From the NCBI RefSeq assembly GCF_963678635.1, contig NC_087062.1, forward strand, positions 43,290,395 to 43,354,394: a stretch of 64,000 bases of DNA, written 5' to 3'. Below the pieces are notes generated by a model. The model saw nothing but the letters and a program-made list of their open reading frames with translations, was not told the origin of the DNA and made no database searches. This stretch comes from Symsagittifera roscoffensis (taxonomy: Eukaryota > Xenacoelomorpha > Acoela > Convolutidae). Positions within the stretch are counted from its first letter, which is position 1; the number at the start of each line of letters is the position of its first letter. The translations under genes and the position numbers were made by a program. Shown here piece after piece: positions 9,871 through 20,000 of the stretch.

Positions 9871-10794
9871 TCACCTTGTGTTCTTCGCCCTCGAGGTACC
9901 CGATCCAGATATTTTTGACACTGTGATCTGTTCTAATAGTGCCTCTTCGTCATCGGAGCTGATCGCAATCTCCTCCCAAGCCTTCAGCTGTTCATAGGAT
10001 CGCATCCACTCCCTTTGCTCTTGCAATCTCTTCGCCTGATTTGGCAAGCTCTTCACCTTCGACTCCCGGTTTAAGCAGAAGGAATTGTGAAGACTCAGGC
10101 TTACATTCTTCGCCAGGTCCTCCTCCAGTATTGACTCCCTCGCTCTAGTGTTGTCTCTGGATACTCTACCCACTCTTTTCCACCCCGTCGTGATCGCATT
10201 TCGATGGGTCAGCAGAGGTCTCTTGAAGGCATCTGGTCCTATCTCGGCCTGGAATTGTCGATATTCCTTTTGATGTTTCCTCATGTGATCCTTCGTCGCT
10301 ATATATAACCAGGATGTTAACGACGCGCGAAACCAAGGAAAGAATCTCAAGCGGCTCCACACGTGTCTGACTTCCATTGGTATGGCGAACACCTTGCATG
10401 CTGTCTCGAACAACTCAAGTCTCCTGCTGTAATCTATCGCGTGAATCGACTCTGCTGTTGGCGTCTTCGATTCTCGATACTTTGCTATGTTTTCTTCCAT
10501 CCATCGTAGAGCCAGCATTGTGCTCACCACCAAGATGGTCACTTTTTGTTGATGCTCTGGTAGTCCCAACGACCTGATTTCTTCTACATCCCAGATGAGG
10601 CAGAGATTGGCTTGGTCTGGGTACCACACTGTCTGCGCCAGACAGTGGCACGGACAATCCCCGTGTGTGAGGTCGATGCTCCTAAGATTGCGTTCTCCCG
10701 AGGCTTCTAGGAGAGGCTCAAGTTCCATCATCTTCTCGTGTATCACGTCGACTTCTTCCAAGCTTGGGGCACTTACCATGGGCTTCCCCATCAT
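9871..10794 (-). CDS. Element A conserved terminal protein, function unknown
   Basis: A 307-residue frame that overlaps the end of the SGNH frame by 77 bases in another phase, so it may be a separate ORF, a frameshift extension, or the result of an indel. I recognise no known domain. Features are LCLIWDVEEIRSLGLP near residue 85, hydrophobic helices around VSTMLALRWMEE, LELFETACKVFAIPMEV, FPWFRASLTSWLY and THRNAITTGWKRVGR, then EEDLAKNVSLSLHNSF. The same landmarks in the same order occur in element B at 32710-33258 (LLIWDSGELLSMGLP, LFETICKILNIPMEV, MPWFRANMTAWLY, THRNAV), so the protein is a conserved family component. The helical, Trp/Arg-rich make-up could suit nucleic-acid or membrane binding, but this is speculation. 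It is the last frame before the 3' LTR. Confidence 0.6.
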   Translation of the reverse strand: MMGKPMVSAPSLEEVDVIHEKMMELEPLLEASGERNLRSIDLTHGDCPCHCLAQTVWYPDQANLCLIWDVEEIRSLGLPEHQQKVTILVVSTMLALRWMEENIAKYRESKTPTAESIHAIDYSRRLELFETACKVFAIPMEVRHVWSRLRFFPWFRASLTSWLYIATKDHMRKHQKEYRQFQAEIGPDAFKRPLLTHRNAITTGWKRVGRVSRDNTRARESILEEDLAKNVSLSLHNSFCLNRESKVKSLPNQAKRLQEQREWMRSYEQLKAWEEIAISSDDEEALLEQITVSKISGSGTSRAKNTR

Positions 10795-13000
10795 GTTTTG
10801 TGGGAATCCCAGTCAGATCCGCCGTCTCTGCTATTTTTGCTCTCGAGAAGTGTGTCTCGTGAGCCTTCAGCCAGTCCACACACTGGAGTCCGCCCAAGTC
10901 TTCGTGCGACACCTGCTCAAGACCCAAAGCTTTCGCCAACTCTAGCCTGCACTCGAGGTCCTCCAGGTCCAGCTCCTTGACCTTCTCCTCATATTTCAGC
11001 CTGTTGGTCTCCACTGGTTTCTCAGGCTTCCTTTTCTCCGCCACCACCACCGAGGATATTATCGATCCCTGGGGCGTTGATGACGTTGCTTCATCAGCCT
11101 CCATGGGCGCAGCGCCCGGCAACTTGGTTCGGCTATCTCTCGAACTGTCTCTAGAATCAGCCATCGCCCCCAAGTGGCTGGACAAAGCTCTCGAGTTGAA
11201 GAAAGGTGGATTTGGGGGTGGTCCGAACGTGACCTGTGCCGTCTCTAGTAACTCTGTCTCCAACGCGTTTATGTGCCTTTGGAAGACGTCATTCAACCAC
11301 TCTACCCCTCTGGGCCTATCAAAATGAATCCCATCCGCAGATGCGTCGTCAGGGAAAGCAGATAGCTCCATTTGCTCGGCCACGTCCAACAGCCCAACGG
11401 GGAGGACGCTTCTCTTGTGTATCAGCCTGATTATTTCATTCAAGTTTCGCACCTTTGTGTTCATCTCCATTGCATGTTGATCCGCTTTCATGTTGTAAGG
11501 GACGGTGCACACCGTAGGAATGGCCGGATCCATTTGAATTCGCAATTCCTCGAGAATGCAGCTCATCTTGTCGTGCAGCCGCATCACCTTTCTTGCTTCC
11601 TCCCTAGACACGTCATTCGTCCCGATCATCAGTGTCACCGTATATACTCTTGCCATACCTAGCATCTCAAGTGTCGCTAACATCTGCGGCGTCGCGGCTC
11701 CAGCGAAGCTCAAGATTCCCGTTTGCCAATGGGACTGGATCCGGGTCAACACCCGCAGCAAGCTGTCCCCTATGATCAAGTGGACCACTCCTTCGGGCAC
11801 ACGTGGCTGCGTGAAGTATTCCACCCAAGGCGCGTTATGGAAGCAATCTCTCCTGTCCATCTGCGCCGTGCTCCAGTCCATCCTATTGTACCTGTGGTAT
11901 CTACCTTCCGTATTCTTTTTGTAACTCGAGATTACCACACTCCTGACAGGTTGTTCCCCCCACGTCGAGGGCAGGTCCACTCTTGCTGGACTCTCGCGAT
12001 TCCTTAGTTGTAGCCGCTCGTGCAATTCTTTCAGTCGTGACGAGCTACCACTCACCTGACTACTACCCGGGGTCGAACTTGGCGTATATCCAGGCAGCGC
12101 GACGTCCATCAACGGGCGTATTGCTTGTGTCTCTAGACCAAGCAGGGAGGACGCCGATTCAGACGATATCCACACTTCCAGCCCTTCGTTCATATGTTCT
12201 TGAGCAGCAAGATCGAGGTTGAATCGTCCCTTCGACCTAGGAGCCTCATCCACCTCCATGCGTGACTCTGGCCTTGAGCCGGTCATCACCCGCTCTTTGG
12301 GCCTAGCCCCCTTCTGCATGTCGAGCTCGCGCTGTCGTTGTTGGATCCTCTCAAGCTCTGACTTCAGCTGCTCGCAATTGGCGGCATTCTCGCGCACCCT
12401 TTCTGCCTGTAGCTGTTCAGCTCTCATCATGTCCAGTTCCCTCCGGGCTTGATCCCTCTCAACTTTTGCCTGGCCTCTCTCGAGCACCGCTTGATCCCAG
12501 TCGAGGTTCGCCTTGTTTCTCTCCCGCTGAGTCCTCTCAAGCTCTCTCTTCATGATGCTGACGTCCGGATATGCTTCCCCCGTCTGCTGTGCTCGAGACA
12601 TCAACGGTGTCTTGCTCGTGCTCTGGCCCGTGGATTTGGCTGATGGTCTGGCCGGTAGTGGGAATTCCCCTGCTCCATACTCAGTGTTATTACTCAAGCC
12701 AGGGTTCCTTGCCAAATCGAACCCCCTTATTGCTCCGTCCACGTTCCAAGACAGCCACCTGGTTTGTTCTTGATTAGATATCCCATCGGTGGTGTAGCCC
12801 ACCATCAAAACTGCTTCTGTCGCAGACTCCCGACACTCGCCCTTATCCTCCAACTGGAGGATGGCGTTCAACATCACTGCCATTCTCTCATCCACTTGAG
12901 TATAATCCAGCCAGGTCCCTCAGACGTCTGTATAATTCGTCAAGTGTGGGTTTTTTCAAAGCCGTTGGCATGGACTTGCAGAATCGATCTGCCATTTCCG
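10718..13000 (-). pseudogene. Element A second coding unit: coiled coil plus SGNH hydrolase
   Basis: The open frame 12895-10718 has 725 codons. Residues ~112-195 are a charged coiled coil; ~370-550 form an SGNH (GDSL-type) esterase/lipase domain. All four blocks are visible: IIGDSLLRVL with the nucleophile S378, G399 in FAGAAT, G-T-N-D at 425-428 with N427, and D-G-I-H at 521-524 with the D/H pair. The family hydrolyses esters or acetyl groups; the substrate is unknown. In another frame, codons from an ATG near 12993 encode LDELYRRLRDLAG, equivalent to the start of B's version, so the true N-terminus is probably there and an indel near 12895 breaks it. The C-terminal ~150 residues are charged and low in complexity. 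The catalytic set is complete, so activity was probably under selection before decay. Confidence 0.8.
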
Positions 13001-13466
13001 TAATTTCCAAATGATCTTGAGTATTACCTGAGCAACTTGAGTATTACCTGAGCAACTTGAGTATTACTTGAGCAACTTGAGTATTACTTCTTGAGGTGTC
13101 GTTCAACTTGTGTTCTCTTTCTTCAATTGAATATAGTTGAGTAGTCAATTTGACTTTACCAAATCAATCTGAAAATAACACTCCATTTTTAGACTAGCAG
13201 GTGGTGTTCCTAACCCAAAAACCCTCTTACTATTATAGTTAAAACCCTTTCCTTTCCGTCCTATTTAAAATAGTTCAATTGGAAATTTTATAAAAACATG
13301 CAGATTCATTTTATGTTTTAGCACCATCAATCATTTAAAATGTTAATTGTCATGCCAATCACCTCTAAAAATCTCTACCTGTATTGTACCCCCACACCTA
13401 ACTCGAGATTCTTCCCTCATGCCCAACTCAAGACCCCGCGTACCCGACTCAGGCGATGCTCAAGTA
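12896..13466 (-). other. Spacer between pol-macro and SGNH units, with 20-bp tandem repeat
   Basis: Apart from the N-terminal SGNH codons near 12900-12993 there is no coding sequence. Four near-identical 20-bp units, ACTTGAGTATTACCTGAGCA, lie at about 13016-13095. AT-rich DNA follows. A promoter or splice acceptor for the second unit might be here, but no convincing site is seen. Confidence 0.5.
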
Positions 13467-14225
13467 TTATTTCTTGTGAAGATGCACCATTATCTCAGTT
13501 TCTGCGAAGACCACGTGTAGGATAGCGTACAATTCCCTTGGGCTCAATTTCCCCCTGTTTGGGTCATACACCGGCATTGAGACCTTCGTTATCCCTCTTT
13601 CGATCATGAAGTCTGGTAGTCTCGTTAGTGTCAACATCACGTGTTCAGGGTCGATCGTGTTTCTGTCATTGACCCTCGTCACTAGGAAGCACAGATATTT
13701 GCCCGGGACTTGTACTACTGATGGTGGAAGCGCGGCCATTCCTCGCAGTCCCGGTCTCTGTCTAAACAGAAACTCCACGTTCTGGTATTCTCTCTTGAAG
13801 TCTGCTTCCAGTCTTGATTTGAAACTCTTGTCCGCCGTGATACAGATTGCGCTAGTCCTGTCTGAGAGAATGAAGTCACTATCCGTTATCAGGATATTCT
13901 CTGAGTATTCGTTTGATATTTCAAATTTCGTTTTGAAATTCCGTCCTATGGTAGGCTCGGCCTCCTCCCCTTCCAGCTCCAGTCCGCATTTTTCTCTCAC
14001 TTCTCTGAGTTTCTTTGTCATAAAATTTGGCACACACCAGTCCTCTGGGGATGGGATATGAGGCTTCAGGTTCTCATAATGTGCTGCTCGCCCAGTACTC
14101 AAGCGGTAGAACCGTCTTTGTTGATGTACTTCAGTTATCAAGAATGGTCCTCTCCTTTTCTTGAGTAGTTTCTTCGTCCCTTTGGGCGGTATCACATTCT
14201 GGAAAACCCACACATACTGGCCCAC
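13467..14225 (-). CDS. pol: Element A Pol C-terminus with macro-like domain
   Basis: Residues 1-66 repeat the integrase C-terminal SH3-like strand region (YVWVFQNVIPP, FYRLSTGRAAHYENL). At 66 a deletion joins them to KKLREVREKC, and residues ~110-252 form a domain resembling the small Poa1/OARD1-type macrodomain. The match covers ILITDSDFILSD, AICITADKSFKSRLEADFK, a Q-R-P-G turn, GKYLCFLVTR, a helix before LPDFM, ITKVSMPVYDPNRGKL and a final helix-strand HVVF..TEI. Known family members remove ADP-ribose adducts or bind ADP-ribose, but the glycine-rich GCG-L-D loop of those enzymes is D-P-N-R-G-K here, so catalysis is doubtful. The same loop recurs in element B. A frameshift near 14230 separates this frame from the integrase frame. 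Confidence 0.6.
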   Translation of the reverse strand: MGQYVWVFQNVIPPKGTKKLLKKRRGPFLITEVHQQRRFYRLSTGRAAHYENLKPHIPSPEDWCVPNFMTKKLREVREKCGLELEGEEAEPTIGRNFKTKFEISNEYSENILITDSDFILSDRTSAICITADKSFKSRLEADFKREYQNVEFLFRQRPGLRGMAALPPSVVQVPGKYLCFLVTRVNDRNTIDPEHVMLTLTRLPDFMIERGITKVSMPVYDPNRGKLSPRELYAILHVVFAETEIMVHLHKK

Positions 14226-16528
14226 TTCATATGGCTCCGCCTGTAATATTTTACATCATATTTCTTGCGCTGTCTCATTTGTGCCTGCGCAGTGTTCCTC
14301 CTGCACAGCTCGTTAATTTCCTGCTGTCTCCTGCTCGCCTCTTTCACGTAAGCTTGAGGCGACGTCCTCTTTCCTTCATACTCCGGGTAAAAGAACGTCA
14401 GGGGCATCGCTCTCTCTTGCTGTATGCTCTGTATGCTCTGTCCTTCCTCGCTTTCGTTCTTGACATCGCGCATCCATTCTAATATCCTCAGGTTCGTATT
14501 TTTCCTCTTCTCTATCTCGCTCTGTTCTAAATCCGTCTCCCGCTCCGGCGTCGAGTAGTCTTCCTGTGGATAGTGTTCATTATCATTGATGATCTGCCAT
14601 TCACCATCTGCCGCCAGCTCGCCCACACTTGTTAGTTCTCTGCATAGGTCATCGGGCTTTATCTTGTCGATCAGGAAATCGTCCCCGTACCTGTTGTACC
14701 TCATGCCTGTGCGTTTGCGATTGCCACTCCTTGTTCCCGCTGGTATTGACAAGTCTGGTTCTGTCCACTTCGGCACCTCACCTTGATCCGGATCGTTCCA
14801 AACTTCTTCCACGAAAGATTCCGCTTCAGAGTCCGCGTCTATTTTTTCATTGTCATCCAAACTCAAGTTTTCATTGCCATCATTTTTATCTCTGGTGCCT
14901 TTCTCGTTCACTTCACATGCTGGTTCCACCAGTAGGTACTCTAGTCCCTCCATGTCTTTTGGCACACACCAGTCCTCTGGGGATGGGATATGAGGCTTCA
15001 GGTTCTCATAATGTGCTGCTCGCCCAGTACTCAAGCGGTAGAACCGTCTTTGTTGATGTACTTCAGTTATCATGAATGGTCCTCTCCTTTTCTTGAGTAG
15101 TTTCTTCGTCCCTTTGGGCGGTATCACATTCTGGAAAACCCACACATACTGGCCCACTTCATATGGCTCCGCCTGTAATATTTTTTCATCATATTTCTTG
15201 CGCTGTCTCATTTGTGCCTGCGCAGTGTTCCTCCTGCACAGCTCGTTAATTTCCTGCTGTCTCCTGCTCGCCTCTTTCACGTAAGCTTGAGGCGACGTCC
15301 TCTTTCCTTCATACTCCGGGTAAAAGAACCTCAGGGGCATCGCTCTCTCTTGCTGTATGCTCTGTATGCTCTGTCCTTCCTCGCTTTCGTTCTTGACATC
15401 GCGCATCCATTCTAATATCCTCAGGTTCGTATTTTTCCTCCTCTCTATCTCGCTCTGTTCTAAATCCGTCTCCCGCTCCGGCGTCGAGTAGTCTTCCTGT
15501 GGATAGTGTTCATTATCATTGATGATCTGCCATTCACCATCTGCCGCCAGCTCGCCCACACTTGTTAGTTCTCTGCATAGGTCATCGGGCTTTATCTTGT
15601 CGATCAGGAAATCGTCCCCGTACCTGTTGTATCTCATGCCTGTGCGTTTGCGATTGCCACTCCTTGTTCCCGCTGGTATTGACAAGTCTGGTTCTGTCCA
15701 CTTCGGCACCTCACCTTGATCCGGATCGTTCCAATCTTCTTCCACGAAAGATTCCGCTTCAGAGTCCGCGTCTATTTTTTCATTGTCATCCAAACTCAAG
15801 TTTTCATTGCCATCATTTTTATCTCTGGTGCCTTTCTCGTTCACTTCACATGCTGGTTCCACCAGTAGGTACTCTAGTCCCTCCATGTCTTTTGGCACAC
15901 ACCAGTCCTCTGGGGATGGGATATGAGGCTTCAGGTTCTCATAATGTGCTGCTCGCCCAGTACTCAAGCGGTAGAACCGTCTTTGTTGATGTACTTCAGT
16001 TATCATGAATGGCCCTCTCCATTTCTTGAGTAGTTTCTTCGTCCCTTTGGGCGGTATCACATTCTGGAAAACCCACACATACTGGCCCACTTCATATGGC
16101 TTCGCCTGTAATATTTTTTCATCATATTTCTTGCGCTGTCTCATTTGTGCCTGCGCAGTGTTCCTCCTGCACAGCTCGTTAATTTTCTGCTGTCTCCTGC
16201 TCGCCTCTTTCACGTAAGCTTGAGGCGACGTCCTCTTTCCTTCATACTCCGGGTAAAAGAACGTCAGGGGCATCGCTCTCTCTTTGCCTGTCAACATCAT
16301 GAATGGGCTGATTCCCGTCGTTGAGTGTTGAGTACTGTTGTATGCCCCTACGACTTGAGGCAGATACTTATCCCAGTCCGTCATGTATCTAGAGCAGTAT
16401 ACCCTCAGCATGTTCACCAACGTTCTATTCTGTCTCTCTACCAGTCCCTTGGTCTGAGGGTGGTAGGTAGTTGAGTGTGCTTGAACTATGTGTGACCTCT
16501 TCATTAATTCCATAGTCAAGTCCCCCAC
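14192..16528 (-). pseudogene. pol: Element A integrase C-terminal half with exact in-frame triplication
   Basis: The 778-codon frame starts after the TAG at 16550-16552 that interrupts integrase just before the second catalytic Asp (SDNGKAF). It carries the Glu in GLVERQNR, 35 residues after that Asp (D,D35E). It then enters a 311-codon unit: ERAMPLTFFYPEYEGK, a helix NELCRRNTAQAQ, the SH3-like YVWVFQNVIPPKGTKK and AAHYENLKPH strands, then an acidic linker to SIQSIQQ. The unit occurs twice in full and a third time in part, in frame, with a period of exactly 933 bp (AACGTCAGGGGC and its variant at 14395, 15328 and 16261). The third copy is frameshifted into the 13467-14225 frame. Confidence 0.8.
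14240..16330 (-). repeat. 933-bp direct tandem repeat (2.2 copies)
   Basis: Two complete units and part of a third, differing by only a few bases. The period is a multiple of three, so the polyprotein frame is maintained across the junctions. One junction (QQ-ERAMPL) differs from the true upstream sequence (TGKERAMPL), which marks the point of duplication. Confidence 0.85.
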
Positions 16529-16549
16529 AAAGGCTTTGCCGTTGTCTGA

Positions 16550-17059
16550 CTAAAAAGTCATTGGACAACCATACCTTGATATCCAATGGGTTATCAAGTG
16601 GTCACAAGTCTCCTCTGCCAAAGCTGTTTGACACGGCACCGCCTCTGCCAGCTTTGTGAAGTGATCAATTATAACCAGTATCTGGTTATACCCTGAGTCC
16701 GTCATGCAGATCTTCTGATGGTCTATTTGCTGTCTCCTGCTCGCCTCTTTCACGTAAGCTTGAGGCGACGTCCTCTTTCCTTCATACTCCGGGTAAAAGA
16801 ACGTCAGGGGCATCGCTCTCTCTTTGCCTGTCAACATCATGAATGGGCTGATTCCCGTCGTTGAGTGTTGAGTACTGTTGTATGCCCCTACGACTTGAGG
16901 CAGATACTTATCCCAGTCCGTCATGTATCTAGAGCAGTATACCCTCAGCATGTTCACCAACGTTCTATTCTGTCTCTCTACCAGTCCGTTGGTCTGAGGG
17001 TGGTAGGTAGTTGAGTGTGCTTGAGCTATGTGTGACCTCTTCATTAATTCCTTAGTCAA
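16550..17059 (-). pseudogene. pol: Element A integrase catalytic core (first half)
   Basis: After an array-derived stretch, the frame continues from IDHQKICMTDSGYNQ through ILVIIDHFTKLAEAVPC and HWISRYGCPMTF, the strand-helix region bearing the first catalytic Asp of a DDE integrase, to a TAG at 16550-16552. The same frame resumes with SDNGKAF at the second Asp. The TAG stands where a Gln would be expected (CAG to TAG). This is the only place in element A where the core is contiguous; the preceding part of the frame belongs to the scrambled array. Confidence 0.7.
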
Positions 17060-20000
17060 GTCCCATCCAAGTTGAAGGTTCCTGATGACGGATCTGTTTG
17101 TAGTTCCCTGTCGTGGTGTCTAATCTTTTCTTCTGCCAATATCATGCAGAGACTATCTTGATTGTCACTGCTCGCTTCCGAGTCCACATCCCGCATTTCA
17201 CACTCCCCGGACAAATTCCGAGCTTTCCACCGACTTGAGTGGGAATTTCATCTTCCTAGGGTCTTTCACTTATACCCGTCATGCAGATCTTCTGATGGTC
17301 TATTTGCTGTCTCCTGCTCGCCTCTTTCACGTAAGCTTGAGGCGACGTCCTCTTTCCTTCATACTCCGGGTAAAAGAACGTCAGGGGCATCGCTCTCTCT
17401 TTGCCTGTCAACATCATGAATGGGCTGATTCCCGTCGTTGAGTGTTGAGTACTGTTGTAGGTTCCTGATGACGGATCTGTTTGTAGTTCCCTGTCGTGGT
17501 GTCTAATCTTTTCTTCTGCCAATATCATGCAGAGACTATCTTGATTCTCACTGCTCGCTTCCGAGTCCACAACCCGCATTTCACACTCCCCGGACAAATT
17601 CCGAGCTTTCCACCGACTTGAGTGGGAATTTCATCTTCCTAGGGTCTTTCACTTATACCCGTCATGCAGATCTTCTGATGATCTATTTGCTGTCTCCTGC
17701 TCGCCTCTTTCACGTAAGCTTGAGGCGACGTCCTCTTTCCTTCATACTCCGGGTAAAAGAACGTCAGGGGCATCGCTCTCTCTTTGCCTGTCAACATCAT
17801 GAATGGGCTGATTCCCGTCGTTGAGTGTTGAGTACTGTTGAAGGTTCCTGATGACGGATCTGTTTGTAGTTCCCTGTCGTGGTGTCTAATCTTTTCTTCT
17901 GCCAATATCATGCAGAGACTATCTTGATTGTCACTGCTCGCTTCCGAGTCCACATCCCGCATTTCACACTCCCCGGACAAATTCTGAGCTTTCCACCGAC
18001 TTGAGTGGGAATTTTATCTTCCTAGGGTCTTTCACTTATACCCGTCATGCAGATCTTCTGATGGTCTATTTGCTGTCTCCTGCTCGCCTCTTTCACGTAA
18101 GCTTGAGGCGACGTCCTCTTTCCTTCATACTCCGGGTAAAAGAACGTCAGGGGCATCGCTCTCTCTTTGCCTGTCAACATCATGAATGGGCTGATTCCCG
18201 TCGTTGAGTGTTGAGTACTGTTGTATGCCCCTACGACTTGAGGCAGATACTTATCCCAGTCCGTCATGTATCTAGAGCAGTATACCCTCAGCATGTTCAC
18301 CAACGTTCTATTCTGTCTCTCTACCAGTCCGTTGGTCTGAGGGTGGTAGGATGTTGAGTCTGCTTGAGCTATGTGTGACCTCTTCATTAATTCCTTAGTC
18401 AAGTCCCATCCAAGTTGAAGGTTCCTGATGACGGATCTGTTTGTAGTTCCCTGTCGTGGTGTCTAATCTTTTCTTCTGCCAATATCATGCAGAGACTATC
18501 TTGATTGTCACTGCTCGCTTCCGAGTCCACATCCCGCATTTCACACTCCCCGGACAAATTCCGAGCTTTCCACCGAATTGAGTGGGAATTTCATCTTCCT
18601 AGGGTCTTTCACTTATACCCGTCATGCAGATCTTCTGATGGTCTATTTGCTGTCTCCTGCTCGCCTCTTTCACGTAAGCTTGAGGCGACGTCCTCTTTCC
18701 TTCATACTCCGGGTAAAAGAACGTCAGGGGCATCGCTCTCTCTTTGCCTGTCAACATCATGAATGGGCTGATTCCCGTCGTTGAGTGTTGAGTACTGTTG
18801 AAGGTTCCTGATGACGGATCTGTTTGTAGTTCCCTGTCGTGGTGTCTAATCTTTTCTTCTGCCAATATCATGCAGAGACTATCTTGATTGTCACTGCTCG
18901 CTTCCGAGTCCACATCCCGCATTTCACACTCCCCGGACAAATTCTGAGCTTTCCACCGACTTGAGTGGGAATTTCATCTTCCTAGGGTCTTTCACTTATA
19001 CCCGTCATGCAGATCTTCTGATGGTCTATTTGCTGTCTCCTGCTCGCCTCTTTCACGTAAGCTTGAGGCGACGTCCTCTTTCCTTCATACTCCGGGTAAA
19101 AGAACGTCAGGGGCATCGCTCTCTCTTTGCCTGTCAACATCATGAATGGGCTGATTCCCGTCGTTGATTGTTGAGTACTGTTGTATGCCCCTACGACTTG
19201 AGGCAGATACTTATCCCAGTCCGTCATGTATCTAGAGCAGTATACCCTCAGCATGTTCACCAACGTTCTATTCTGTCTCTCTACCAGTCCGTTGGTCTGA
19301 GGGTGGTAGGATGTTGAGTCTGCTTGAGCTATGTGTGACCTCTTCATTAATTCCTTAGTCAAGTCCCATCCAAGTTGAAGGTTCCTGATGACGGATCTGT
19401 TTGTAGTTCCCTGTCGTGGTGTCTAATCTTTTCTTCTGCCAATATCATGCAGAGACTATCTTGATTGTCACTGCTCGCTTCCGAGTCCACATCCCGCATT
19501 TCACACTCCCCGGACAAATTCCGAGCTTTCCACCGAATTGAGTGGGAATTTCATCTTCCTAGGGTCTTTCACTTATACCCGTCATGCAGATCTTCTGATG
19601 GTCTATTTGCTGTCTCCTGCTCGCCTCTTTCACGTAAGCTTGAGGCGACGTCCTCTTTCCTTCATACTCCGGGTAAAAGAACGTCAGCGGCATCGCTCTC
19701 TCTTTGCCTGTCAACATCATGAATGGGCTGATTCCCGTCGTTGAGTGTTGAGTACTGTTGTAGGTTCCTGATGACGGATCTGTTTGTAGTTCCCTGTCGT
19801 GGTGTCTAATCTTTTCTTCTGCCAATATCATGCAGAGACTATCTTGATTCTCACTACTCGCTTCCGAGTCCACAACCCGCATTTCACACTCCCCGGACAA
19901 ATTCCGAGCTTTCCACCGACTTGAGTGGGAATTTCATCTTCCTAGGGTCTTTCACTTATACCCGTCATGCAGATCTTCTGATGATCTATTTGCTGTCTCC

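Noticed and set aside
10595..15075. Many plus-strand frames of 60-150 codons opposite elements A and B
   Set aside because: They lie antisense to well-supported retroelement coding frames, with no domains of their own.
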